A stretch of DNA of 64,000 bases from CBDBCU01 sp965243185 (GTDB taxonomy: Bacteria > Chloroflexota > Dehalococcoidia > Lucifugimonadales > UBA3495): the NCBI GenBank assembly GCA_965243185.1, contig OZ251531.1, positions 310,001 to 374,000 of the forward strand, in the 5' to 3' direction. Under the pieces are notes generated by a model. That model saw only the letters and a program-made list of their open reading frames with translations. It did no database searches and had not been told where the DNA came from. Shown piece by piece: positions 23,917 to 31,997 of the stretch. Each line of letters opens with the position of its first letter. Positions within the stretch are counted from its first letter, which is position 1. The position numbers and the translations under genes are program-made.

Positions 23917-26900
23917 CTAGGGACTGGCCGCCGCCTGCACCGGGCCGATAAAGCCAGTGCTGGCTTTGGTCAACACGCCGTTGCTGTCGGTATAGTAGCG
24001 GTAGGCGTACAGGTATTTGCCCTGCACGCCGGCGCCGGGCGTATAACTGGTTTGGCGTTCCTTATTCGTGTCGCCCACCACGCAGTCGCTGGTCGTGGCC
24101 GCCGCGCAGAACATCCACCACACTTTATCGCTGCCGCTGATGACGATGCTTTGCCCCACCCGGGGCGGATTATGCCCGCTGGCAAAACTGGCCGCAGCCG
24201 TCGCCCCGGTCCAGGATGCCTTGATCGGCGGGGTGATGTAACTGGCAAGCCAGCCCGATTCCGTGGTATTCACCTGATTTCGCAGCCGCTGGTTGGCTTC
24301 GGTGGCTTTCGGCACGAAGTAATCGGTGCCGCCGGCGCTGCGGAGACTGCTGCCGCTGCTTGGCGCCGCCGTCCAGTCGCTTACCCCATCGGCGGAGAGT
24401 TCCCATTTGATAGCGTCGCTGCCCAAGCGGGTATGGTAACCATCGTTCAGCCGATAGACGATGGCCTCGCCCACCACCGGGGAGCTGCCATCGTAATCCG
24501 GGTAGATGCGGGCTTGGTTCAGCAGAGCCAGACCGCCGTATTTCAGCTTGGGATAATGGTGGGTGAAATCCCAAGGGTCATCGTTGCCGGTTTGCCCGTC
24601 CAGGTTCAGGTTCCAGTTGGCATAAATGCCGCTGTAGCCGGTGGGGGCGGTCAGTTCTGCCAGGGTCTTGCCCGTTCCCAAGGCGCTGCTGCTCTGGCCG
24701 CTGACCTGGGTGTCCCAGTAGCTGTTGACCGCTGTTCCCCTATGATTCTTGCCGACCAAACCACCGACGGAGGCGTTGGTTCCGGTAGCTACTACTGGGC
24801 CAACGGCGTAACTGGCGGTGATGGTTCCCGGGGTGGTAGATGTGCTGTCCATCCGTTGGTTGTAGCCCACCAAACCGCCTACGGACACCCCATTGCCGGT
24901 AGCCTTGATTGGACTACTGGAGTAAGAGGCGGTAATCACCCCGGTGTTCCAACCCACCAAACCGCCCACTTCCACAGAATCGCCTCTAGTGGTGCTGACC
25001 GCACCGCTGGAGTAGCTAGCAACAATACTTCCACACTTTGTGTCAACGCCGCCACCAACATAGCAATCGTGATTAGATCCCGCCAACCCGCCTACATACG
25101 AATAGTTGCCCACAATTTCGGTGTTGGCGTAGCTGCTGGTGATACTACCCGAGTTGTGGCCCACCAAGCCCCCGGCTTCGCTTATGAAGTCGTCAGGGGA
25201 GTTCGCATCGATGCGCCCGGTGGCCGAACTGCCCGTGATAGTTCCGTAGTTGAACGCGGACAAAGGTCCTATAATGCCGCCGCTGGGTTGAGTGCGGATG
25301 TTCACATCTCGCAGCTTTATGCTGTCTATAACCCCGGTGGAGCCTGTATTCGCGAACAGTCCGGGCTCGTTAGCGAACGGTTGTGGGTAGATATACAGAT
25401 TGGCAATGGTCTTGCTATTGCCTTGGAAAGTTCCCTCGAATCCCCCGGTTATACTATAACCGGCTACAGTCCCATCGGAACTTTCGGTGACAGACACTAT
25501 GTATTTGCCGATAGGCCGCCAGCCTTCTCCGTCGTTCCAGAACTGGTCGGCGGCGTCAACGCTGCCGTTCCCGTTGGTGTCGAAGTCCAGGTCGGTTTGC
25601 AGTTCGTAGCCGATGCAGGCGGCGGCGGCAGCGCCATCCGCGCAGCCCATCCCGGTCGCCGGCCACGGAAAGGCGGCGGCGTAATTGGCTTTATCGGCCG
25701 CCGCCACTACCCCATCGCCGTTCAAGTCCCAACGGATGGCGTTCAGCTGCGCCAGATTGTCCACTTCCAGCAGTTGGTCATTGTCGGTGTCATAATCCCG
25801 CGCCGTCCCATAGACCGGGACGGGATACTGATTGGCGGCGCCGAAATACCACGGGTTATCGCCGCCGGCAGCGCCGTCCAGGTTCAGATTCCAGTGGGCG
25901 TAGATTCCGCTGTAACCGGACGGGGTTTGCAGGGCGCTGCTGCTTTGTCCCGTCCCGCCGGCGCTGGACGACAGCCCCGAGGTCGTGGTGTCCCAATAGC
26001 TGTTGGTTACCCGGCCGTTGCGAAGTTGGCGTCCCACCAAGCCCCCGGCCCGGGAGAACCGGGAGGTCCCGTGAACCGACACCGCGCCGGCGGCATAGCT
26101 GGCTTGGATGCTGCCGGCATTCTGCCCGACCACCCCACCGGCGATGGCTGCCCCCCGGCTGTGCCGGTTCGACACGGCCACCGCCGCAAAGCTGGCTTGC
26201 ACCGTGCCGGACAAGCCGTTATACCCCACCAGTCCCCCGGTCAGCGCATTGCCGCTGGAACTGACATTGCTGCCGATAGTTCCCTTGGCGTAGCTGGCCG
26301 TGATGACGCCGGTATTGGACCCGGCAATGCTCCCGGCAATCGGCGTGGCGCTGCTGCTGATGCTGACCTGCTCCAGCCCCAAGCCGCTGACCCGGCCGCC
26401 TCTCCCGATGGCGCCGAACAAGCCCAGATATACCCGAGTGGAGTTGTTGATGAACAGGTGGGAGATGACCTGGCCCCGGCCTTGAAACTCCCCGGTGAAA
26501 GCGCCGTGGCGGATGTTACCGATGGGCGTCCAGCCGGCGCCGCCGTTCCAGTAAAGGCCTCCGGAATCGGCGGCAGTTACAATGCCATCGCGGTTGCTGT
26601 CAAAGGTCAGGTCGGCTTTCAGTTCGTAGCCGCGGCAAGGGTCGGGGTTGGTGTCGGCGTCGCTGCCGTCGGGGCAGCCCATCCCGGCGGCGGCGTTGGG
26701 AAAGGCGGCGGTATAGACGGTCTGATCGTCCGTATAATCCACCACCCCATCGCCGTTCAAGTCCCAACGGAGGGCGTTCAGTTGCGCCAAGTTGCTGACT
26801 TCAATCAGCCCGTCATCATCGCTGTCGTAGTCGGTGGTGGTCGTCGTTTGGGCCTGGGCCGTGGGGGTGAGGGTGGCGTTCAGGGAAACCGCGGCCAGAA

Positions 26901-26958
26901 TCAGGACCAGCAGGGTCAGGGTCGCGGCGAACAGGGGCAGCCTGGGGGTTAAGGGCAT
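23917..26958 (-). CDS. secreted GLUG-repeat surface protein
   Basis: A 1013-residue secreted protein. I start at the ATG at 26958 (GAGGAG upstream), which gives a clear signal peptide (PLFAATLTLLVLILAAVSLN, cleavage near AQAQ); the frame is open further upstream only through a repeat-rich spacer. The body has many GLUG-type beta-helix repeats (GGLVGYN, GGLVGWNTGVITASYSSSP, GGLVGKN), two dockerin/EF-hand-like calcium loops per half (DLNGDGVVDYTDD, DSNRDGIVTAADS) and two similar halves. The C-terminal 200 residues form separate Ig-like segments (GQSIVISGSDKVWW). Probably a cell-surface or extracellular adhesin-like protein. Confidence 0.85.
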   Translation of the reverse strand: MPLTPRLPLFAATLTLLVLILAAVSLNATLTPTAQAQTTTTTDYDSDDDGLIEVSNLAQLNALRWDLNGDGVVDYTDDQTVYTAAFPNAAAGMGCPDGSDADTNPDPCRGYELKADLTFDSNRDGIVTAADSGGLYWNGGAGWTPIGNIRHGAFTGEFQGRGQVISHLFINNSTRVYLGLFGAIGRGGRVSGLGLEQVSISSSATPIAGSIAGSNTGVITASYAKGTIGSNVSSSGNALTGGLVGYNGLSGTVQASFAAVAVSNRHSRGAAIAGGVVGQNAGSIQASYAAGAVSVHGTSRFSRAGGLVGRQLRNGRVTNSYWDTTTSGLSSSAGGTGQSSSALQTPSGYSGIYAHWNLNLDGAAGGDNPWYFGAANQYPVPVYGTARDYDTDNDQLLEVDNLAQLNAIRWDLNGDGVVAAADKANYAAAFPWPATGMGCADGAAAAACIGYELQTDLDFDTNGNGSVDAADQFWNDGEGWRPIGKYIVSVTESSDGTVAGYSITGGFEGTFQGNSKTIANLYIYPQPFANEPGLFANTGSTGVIDSIKLRDVNIRTQPSGGIIGPLSAFNYGTITGSSATGRIDANSPDDFISEAGGLVGHNSGSITSSYANTEIVGNYSYVGGLAGSNHDCYVGGGVDTKCGSIVASYSSGAVSTTRGDSVEVGGLVGWNTGVITASYSSSPIKATGNGVSVGGLVGYNQRMDSTSTTPGTITASYAVGPVVATGTNASVGGLVGKNHRGTAVNSYWDTQVSGQSSSALGTGKTLAELTAPTGYSGIYANWNLNLDGQTGNDDPWDFTHHYPKLKYGGLALLNQARIYPDYDGSSPVVGEAIVYRLNDGYHTRLGSDAIKWELSADGVSDWTAAPSSGSSLRSAGGTDYFVPKATEANQRLRNQVNTTESGWLASYITPPIKASWTGATAAASFASGHNPPRVGQSIVISGSDKVWWMFCAAATTSDCVVGDTNKERQTSYTPGAGVQGKYLYAYRYYTDSNGVLTKASTGFIGPVQAAASP

Positions 26959-27073
26959 CGGGTTATAACTCCTCTTTGTTTTAATGGGGTTTGACTTGGC
27001 GGCACGGGACCGGGTTGAGACTTTAGCAGTGAGTTGGGTTGCGGTCAAGGATGGCATTGCCGGGGTGCTGTTC

Positions 27074-27124
27074 AGTTTTAGGATACAGCCACTCGGGATT
27101 TTCAAGGGATTATATCCTAAAACT
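27074..27124. repeat. 51-base hairpin with 12-bp perfect arms
   Basis: AGTTTTAGGATA (27074-27085) and TATCCTAAAACT (27113-27124). It lies upstream of the GLUG gene start, in a spacer crowded with repeats, and may be the remnant of a small palindromic element. Confidence 0.5.
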
Positions 27125-27157
27125 AAACGACACCCCGTCACCCCGGCCCCTATCGCA

Positions 27158-27187
27158 ACCGTCATTCCCACTTTCGTGGGAATCCAG
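27158..27187 (-). repeat. dispersed palindrome R1, copy b
   Basis: Inverted copy of CTGGATTCCCACTTTCGTGG with GAATGACGGT, identical in sequence to copies at 43280, 48432 and 49421. Confidence 0.8.
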
Positions 27188-27272
27188 AAAAGCCGCAACC
27201 CTTGTCATTTCGGCCCCCTTCTTCATATCATACCGCGGCCCCTTCCCCATCCCATTCCCCGTACTATTACCC

Positions 27273-27303
27273 ATGTCATTCCGAGGCGCAGCCGAGGAAT
27301 CTC
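27273..27303 (-). repeat. dispersed palindrome R3, copy a
   Basis: Inverted copy of the GATTCCTCGGCT...GCCTCGGAATGACAT family; other copies at 43431-43464 and 50887-50921. The core forms a CCGAGG/CCTCGG stem. Confidence 0.7.
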
Positions 27304-27342
27304 GACGCCCCATCACCAACCCTCACAAAACCCGCAGACTCC

Positions 27343-27406
27343 TCCCCAAAAACTCAAAAAGTTTTGAGGGGGCGCGGGGGAACTTTTACAAAAGTTCCCC
27401 CGCCGT
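27343..27406 (-). repeat. dispersed double palindrome R2, copy a
   Basis: Inverted copy of a 62-base element with two hairpins: GGGGGAACTTTT(A)CAAAAGTTCCCCC type and TCAAAACTTTTTGA type. Three more copies at 48543, 49509 and 50790. Confidence 0.75.
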
Positions 27407-27555
27407 CCCCCCGGCATACTCCTCATCCACCCCCGGCCGCACCGCCGCCGGCCCGCCGCCATCGCCCCGGCTCACCGCAAAAATCTTGACTCCGCACCGC
27501 CGCCGGCCGCCCGGCCGCCATCCCCTGGCACCGCCGCAAAACGCGCCAACGACCT

Positions 27556-27681
27556 CAATCGCGCCTCGTTTCCGGTTCCATCGCGCCTCGTTCCCGGTTC
27601 CATCGCAGGTAGTTTCCGGTTCCGTCGCGGCTTGTTTTCAGTTCAATCGCGCCTCGTTCCCGGTGCCATCGCAGCTCGTCC
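27556..27681 (+). repeat. 22-bp tandem repeat, about 5.7 copies
   Basis: Imperfect direct repeats of CCATCGCGCCTCGTTCCCGG plus TT, from 27556 to 27681. Units differ at several positions. It lies 100 bases upstream of the ileS promoter region. Not CRISPR: there are no spacers and the unit is short. The full spacer 26959-27831 otherwise holds only R1-R3 copies and no gene. Confidence 0.75.
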
Positions 27682-27780
27682 TATCCCCCGACCCAATATC
27701 AAACCCGATTCCCCCAATCCTCCCCCTTCCCAGCCATCCGCCCACCGCCGGCCGCCGCCCCTTTCCCCATCAAATCCCTG

Positions 27781-27789
27781 TGCTATAAT
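27781..27789 (+). promoter_or_regulatory. extended -10 promoter of ileS
   Basis: TGCTATAAT, a full TGn-TATAAT extended -10; no clear -35. It gives a leader of about 35 bases before the ileS ATG at 27832. Confidence 0.65.
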
Positions 27790-27831
27790 ACCCGCCAAAC
27801 CCAATCCTCCCATCACCGAGGTTCGCCAGCA

Positions 27832-30800
27832 ATGTTCACGCCCGTACCCAGCCGCGTCAGCCTCCCCGAACTCGACGCCCGCATCCTCGACTACTGGAAA
27901 GAGCGCGACATCTTCCGCCGCACCGAAACGGAACGCCCCGACGCCCCCCAGTTTATGCTCTACGAAGGCCCGCCCACCGCCAACGGCAGTCCCGGCATAC
28001 ACCACGTCCTCGCCCGCGTCTTCAAGGATGTCATCTGCCGCTACCGCACGATGAAAGGCTACCGCTGCCTCCGCAAAGGCGGCTGGGACACCCACGGCCT
28101 CCCCGTCGAACTGGAAATCGAAAAGGAACTCGGCCTCACCTCCAAGCGGGAAATCGAGGAATACGGCATCGCCAACTTCAACCAGCGTTGCCGGGAAAGC
28201 GTTTTCCGCTATGTCAAAGAGTGGGAAGCCCTCACCGACCGCATCGGCTTCTGGGTCGATATGGAACATCCCTACGTCACCCTCGACAACGACTTCATCG
28301 AAACCGGCTGGTGGATCCTCAAAGAACTGTGGGACAAGGGCCTCCTCTACGAGGGACTCCGCGGCACTCCCCACTGTCCCCGCTGTGAAACCAGCCTCAG
28401 CTCCCACGAAGTAGCCCTCGGCTATCAGGAAAACACCCCCGACCCGTCCGTGTTCGTCCAATTCCTGCTCACCGAACCGGCCCCCGGACTGCCCCTTGAC
28501 CCCGCCATCCCCACCTACCTGCTGGCTTGGACTACCACCCCTTGGACGCTGCCCGGCAACACCGCCTTGGCCGTGGCCGCCGATGCCGACTATTCCCTCG
28601 TCGAACTGGAACGGGATGGCGCAACCCAGCGGCTAATTCTAGCCACCCAACTGCTGAACTCCGCCCTCCGCCACGAATACCGCATCATTGCCGCCGTCAA
28701 AGGCGCCGCCCTGGTTGGAACCGGCTACCAACCTCTCTATCATCCCGCCGCATACGGTAGCGAAATCCGCCGCTTTGTCCGCAATCCCGGCCCCGGCGGC
28801 ATCCCCGTAACCGACTTGGAAACTACTACCGACTTCAACCCCCAAGTCGTAGCCGGCGACTTCGTATCCCTCGATGATGGCACCGGCATTGTCCACATCG
28901 CCCCCGCCTTTGGCGACGAGGACTTGAACCTCGGCCGCGACCGGGAATTGGCCTTTGTCCAACCGGTGGATTTGCGCGGCCGCATCACCGGCCGCTACCC
29001 CTTTGCTGGCCAGTTCGTCAAAGACGCCGATAATGCCATTATGCAAGATTTGGCCGACCGGGGCCTCCTCTACCACCGCGACATCTATCGCCACACCTAC
29101 CCCTTCTGCTGGCGCTGCGACACGCCCCTCCTCTACTACGCCAAATCCTCCTGGTACATCCGCACCACCGCCCGTAAAGACCGCTTGGTCAGCGGCAACA
29201 GCACTATCAACTGGTATCCCGACTACATCCGCGAAGGCCGCTTCGGCGAATGGCTCCGCAACAATGTTGACTGGGCCATCTCCCGGGAACGCTATTGGGG
29301 AACTCCCATTCCCATCTGGCGTTGCCCTGACTGCGCCCACCGCGTCTGCATCGGCAGCCTGGCCGACTTGAAAGCCGCCGCCCGCCCCGACCAGCAAGCC
29401 CAAGTGGATAACCTTGACCTGCACCGCCCCTATGTGGATGACATCATCCTGGCTTGCCCCGTCGCCGGCTGCCCCGGCCAAATGCGCCGCATCCCGGAAG
29501 TAATGGACGCCTGGTTTGACTCCGGCGCAATGCCCTTCGCCCAGTGGCACTATCCCTTTGACAACCCGGAAATTGAAACCGATGGCCGCTTTCCCGCCGA
29601 CTACATCTGCGAGGCCGTCGACCAGACCCGCGGCTGGTTTTACAGCCTCCACGCCCTGGCTACCCTGCTCCGGGAGCAGCCCTCCTACCGCAATGTCATC
29701 TGCCTCGGCCTCATCCTCGACGGGCGCGGCCAAAAGATGAGCAAGCACGTCGGCAATGTAGTCCAGCCCAGCGCCGTACTGGACGCCCACGGCGCCGACG
29801 CCCTCCGCTGGTATCTCTTTACCGCTTCCCATCCCGGCGAACCCCGCCGCTTCTCTGACCAACTGGTCAACGAAACCTTGCGCCGCGTCCTGCTGACCCT
29901 CTGGAATGTCTATTCCTTCTTTACCAACTACGCCGCCATTGACCAGTTCCATCCCGACCAAATCCCCCCCGACTGGCGGCCCGAAACGGAGCTTGACCGC
30001 TGGATACTGTCGGAACTTAATGTCTTGGCCGCCCAAGTGGACGGCTATATGGATTCCTACAACCCCACCGACGCCGGCCGCCGCATCCAGGAGTTCATCG
30101 ACCACCTTTCCAACTGGTACGTCCGCCGCAGCCGCCGCCGTTTCTGGAAAAGCGAAAACGATACCGACAAGCTGGCGGCCTATGCCACCCTCTACCGCTG
30201 CCTGGTCACCGTGGCCCGACTGATGGCCCCCTTGGCGCCCTTTATGGCCGAGGAACTCTACCGCAACCTGGTCTGCGCCGTGAACCCGGACGCTCCCGAC
30301 AGCGTCCACCTCGACTACTACCCCGTCCCCGAAGACTCCCTCATCGACCGGGACTTGATGGCCGCCACCCGCTTGGCGATGCAGGTCTCCAGTATGGGCC
30401 GCGCCGCCCGCTCCAAAGCCGGCGTCAAAGTCCGCCAGCCCTTGGCCCAAGTCCAGGTCTGGGGCCGCCCCGACTACCTTAACCAGGTCAGCGGCCAGAT
30501 TCTCGAGGAACTCAACATCAAGGAACTTGCCGTTCTGGAAACCGACTCTGCCTATCAGGAACGGCTCCGCCAAGCCGCCCAAGCCCAGGGCGAAACCGAC
30601 TTCTCCGGCCACGGCATCTATCCCGTCGACAACTATTGGGTATCCGCCGAGCCGGGTTGCCTTGTTGCCATTGACGCTACCGTCACCCCGGAACTGGCCG
30701 CCGAAGGCTTGGCCCGGGAACTGGCCCACCGTATCCAGGGCCTCCGCCGCAACGCCCGTTTCGACCTCACTGACCACATCATCGCCTATTATCAGGGCCC

Positions 30801-30957
30801 GGACGCTGTAACCGCAGTAATGCAGCACCACGCCACCTACATCCAGCAGGAAACCTTGAGCGACCAACTGCTAGCCGCCGCCCCGCCGGCTGACGCCCAA
30901 TCCGAAACCCAAAAAGTTGAGGGTATGGAAGTAACCCTCGGCGTCCGCCGCGTCTAG
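27832..30957 (+). CDS. ileS: isoleucyl-tRNA synthetase, IleRS2 (eukaryote-like) type
   Basis: Charges tRNA-Ile. 1041 residues, long as in the eukaryote-like IleRS2 clade. Class I motif 1 reads PPTANGSPGIHHVLAR, i.e. GIHH where the standard motif is HxGH; motif 2 is GQKMSKHVGN. A Zn-type knuckle (CPRCETSLSSHEVALGY) and the editing domain with TTPWTLPGNTAL and DGTGIVHIAPAFGDED are in place, as is the WFDSGAMPFAQ block. The C-terminal tRNA-binding region lacks the zinc ribbon of IleRS1. IleRS2 enzymes are generally mupirocin tolerant, and the GxHH variant has been reported (from memory) to give very high tolerance. Confidence 0.96.
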   Translation: MFTPVPSRVSLPELDARILDYWKERDIFRRTETERPDAPQFMLYEGPPTANGSPGIHHVLARVFKDVICRYRTMKGYRCLRKGGWDTHGLPVELEIEKELGLTSKREIEEYGIANFNQRCRESVFRYVKEWEALTDRIGFWVDMEHPYVTLDNDFIETGWWILKELWDKGLLYEGLRGTPHCPRCETSLSSHEVALGYQENTPDPSVFVQFLLTEPAPGLPLDPAIPTYLLAWTTTPWTLPGNTALAVAADADYSLVELERDGATQRLILATQLLNSALRHEYRIIAAVKGAALVGTGYQPLYHPAAYGSEIRRFVRNPGPGGIPVTDLETTTDFNPQVVAGDFVSLDDGTGIVHIAPAFGDEDLNLGRDRELAFVQPVDLRGRITGRYPFAGQFVKDADNAIMQDLADRGLLYHRDIYRHTYPFCWRCDTPLLYYAKSSWYIRTTARKDRLVSGNSTINWYPDYIREGRFGEWLRNNVDWAISRERYWGTPIPIWRCPDCAHRVCIGSLADLKAAARPDQQAQVDNLDLHRPYVDDIILACPVAGCPGQMRRIPEVMDAWFDSGAMPFAQWHYPFDNPEIETDGRFPADYICEAVDQTRGWFYSLHALATLLREQPSYRNVICLGLILDGRGQKMSKHVGNVVQPSAVLDAHGADALRWYLFTASHPGEPRRFSDQLVNETLRRVLLTLWNVYSFFTNYAAIDQFHPDQIPPDWRPETELDRWILSELNVLAAQVDGYMDSYNPTDAGRRIQEFIDHLSNWYVRRSRRRFWKSENDTDKLAAYATLYRCLVTVARLMAPLAPFMAEELYRNLVCAVNPDAPDSVHLDYYPVPEDSLIDRDLMAATRLAMQVSSMGRAARSKAGVKVRQPLAQVQVWGRPDYLNQVSGQILEELNIKELAVLETDSAYQERLRQAAQAQGETDFSGHGIYPVDNYWVSAEPGCLVAIDATVTPELAAEGLARELAHRIQGLRRNARFDLTDHIIAYYQGPDAVTAVMQHHATYIQQETLSDQLLAAAPPADAQSETQKVEGMEVTLGVRRV

Positions 30958-30975
30958 CCCTTTACCCCGCAGCTC

Positions 30976-31004
30976 ACCGTCATTCCCGTGCCAACGGGAA
31001 TCCA
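30976..31004 (-). repeat. dispersed palindrome R1, copy c (variant loop)
   Basis: ACCGTCATTCCCGTGCCAAC followed by GGGAATCCA; the arms are conserved and the loop differs from the main type. It lies between ileS and mutM. Confidence 0.7.
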
Positions 31005-31032
31005 TACCTTGCATTGGTGGCATTGGTGCCTT

Positions 31033-31851
31033 ATGCCCGAACTCCCCGAAGTCGAAAACGCCCGGCAAGTCTTGATTAAGTTTGGACTGCCGGGCCGCGT
31101 CTTTTCCTCCGTAACCGTCGGTTGGGCTAACAGCGTCCGCGGCGGTTCCATCGAGGATTTTGTCCTCGGCATCCCCGGCCGCCAAGTGCAGGAAATCAAC
31201 CGTCGCGGCAAATACCTGCTCTTGCCCCTTGATTCCGGGGAAACCCTGATTATCCACTTGGGAATGACCGGCGGCTTAACGGTGCGACCGGCTCATCAAC
31301 CCGCTGACCCGATGGTGCGCCACACCTTCACTCTCGACGACGGCCGGGAACTCCGTTTCCGCGACCCCCGCAAATTCGGCCACCTCTGGCTGACCGCCAA
31401 CCCGGCCCAAGCCCTCCCAACCTTTGGCCCGGAACCCTTGTCCCCGGACTTCACCCCGGAAATCCTGGCCGCCAACCTCAAAAACCGCAATGCCCCCCTC
31501 AAAGCAATGTTGCTCGAGCAGTCCATAGTGGCCGGCTTGGGCAACCTCTATGTGGACGAATCCCTCTACCTCTCCGGCATCCATCCCCTACGCCCGGCCA
31601 ACTCCCTGACCGAATCCGAAACCGCCCGCCTGCATCACAGCATCGTAACCGCCTTGCAATCCGCCACCGCCCAATACAACCACTCCCGGGCAAAGGAATG
31701 GCCCGACCCGCCCTCCGCTCTCCATACCTGGACTATTCCCCGCAAAGATGGCGAACCCTGCCCCCAATGCCAAAGCCCCATATCCGGCATACGGATCCGG
31801 GGCCGCGGCACCTTCTTTTGCCCCCAGTGCCAAGGGGAGACCGGCCCGTGA
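31033..31851 (+). CDS. mutM: formamidopyrimidine-DNA glycosylase
   Basis: Removes oxidised purines (8-oxoG, Fapy) from DNA. 272 residues, normal. The ATG at 31033 gives the obligatory N-terminus MPELPEVENAR, in which Pro2 is the catalytic base and Glu3 the partner; upstream in-frame codons are ignored because Pro must follow Met. Lys in RGKYLLL, the H2TH region (IVAGLGNLYVDESLYLSGIH) and the C-terminal zinc finger (CPQCQSPISGIRIRGRGTFF, then CPQCQ) are complete. It follows ileS by 75 bases and may be cotranscribed. Confidence 0.96.
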   Translation: MPELPEVENARQVLIKFGLPGRVFSSVTVGWANSVRGGSIEDFVLGIPGRQVQEINRRGKYLLLPLDSGETLIIHLGMTGGLTVRPAHQPADPMVRHTFTLDDGRELRFRDPRKFGHLWLTANPAQALPTFGPEPLSPDFTPEILAANLKNRNAPLKAMLLEQSIVAGLGNLYVDESLYLSGIHPLRPANSLTESETARLHHSIVTALQSATAQYNHSRAKEWPDPPSALHTWTIPRKDGEPCPQCQSPISGIRIRGRGTFFCPQCQGETGP

Positions 31852-31882
31852 TTCCCCCATTCAATCCTTGACACCCCGCCGG

Positions 31883-31911
31883 TTGACGCTACCCTCATCT
31901 TTGCTTACAAT
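31883..31911 (+). promoter_or_regulatory. strong sigma70 promoter of the triple-fusion gene
   Basis: TTGACG (31883-31888), exactly 17 bases, TACAAT (31906-31911). It leaves an 80-base leader before the ATG at 31998, so the fusion gene is an independent transcription unit. Confidence 0.72.
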
Positions 31912-31997
31912 GCTTATAGACCATATCGCCGGGGAAAATGGCATTACCCCCTTCCCCGGCCTTGCCCCGGCAACTCTATTTGGGAAGGTGATTCTCT

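Noticed and set aside
24052..26952. 966-residue rightward open frame
   Set aside because: Exact antisense shadow of the GLUG-repeat protein; no ribosome site, and the minus frame has a signal peptide and repeats.
27556..27681. Repeat array as a CRISPR
   Set aside because: 22-bp units are contiguous with no spacers and are imperfect; no cas gene nearby.
28639..30867. 742-residue leftward open frame
   Set aside because: Antisense to ileS, Gly/Val/Ala shadow composition typical of GC-rich coding DNA.
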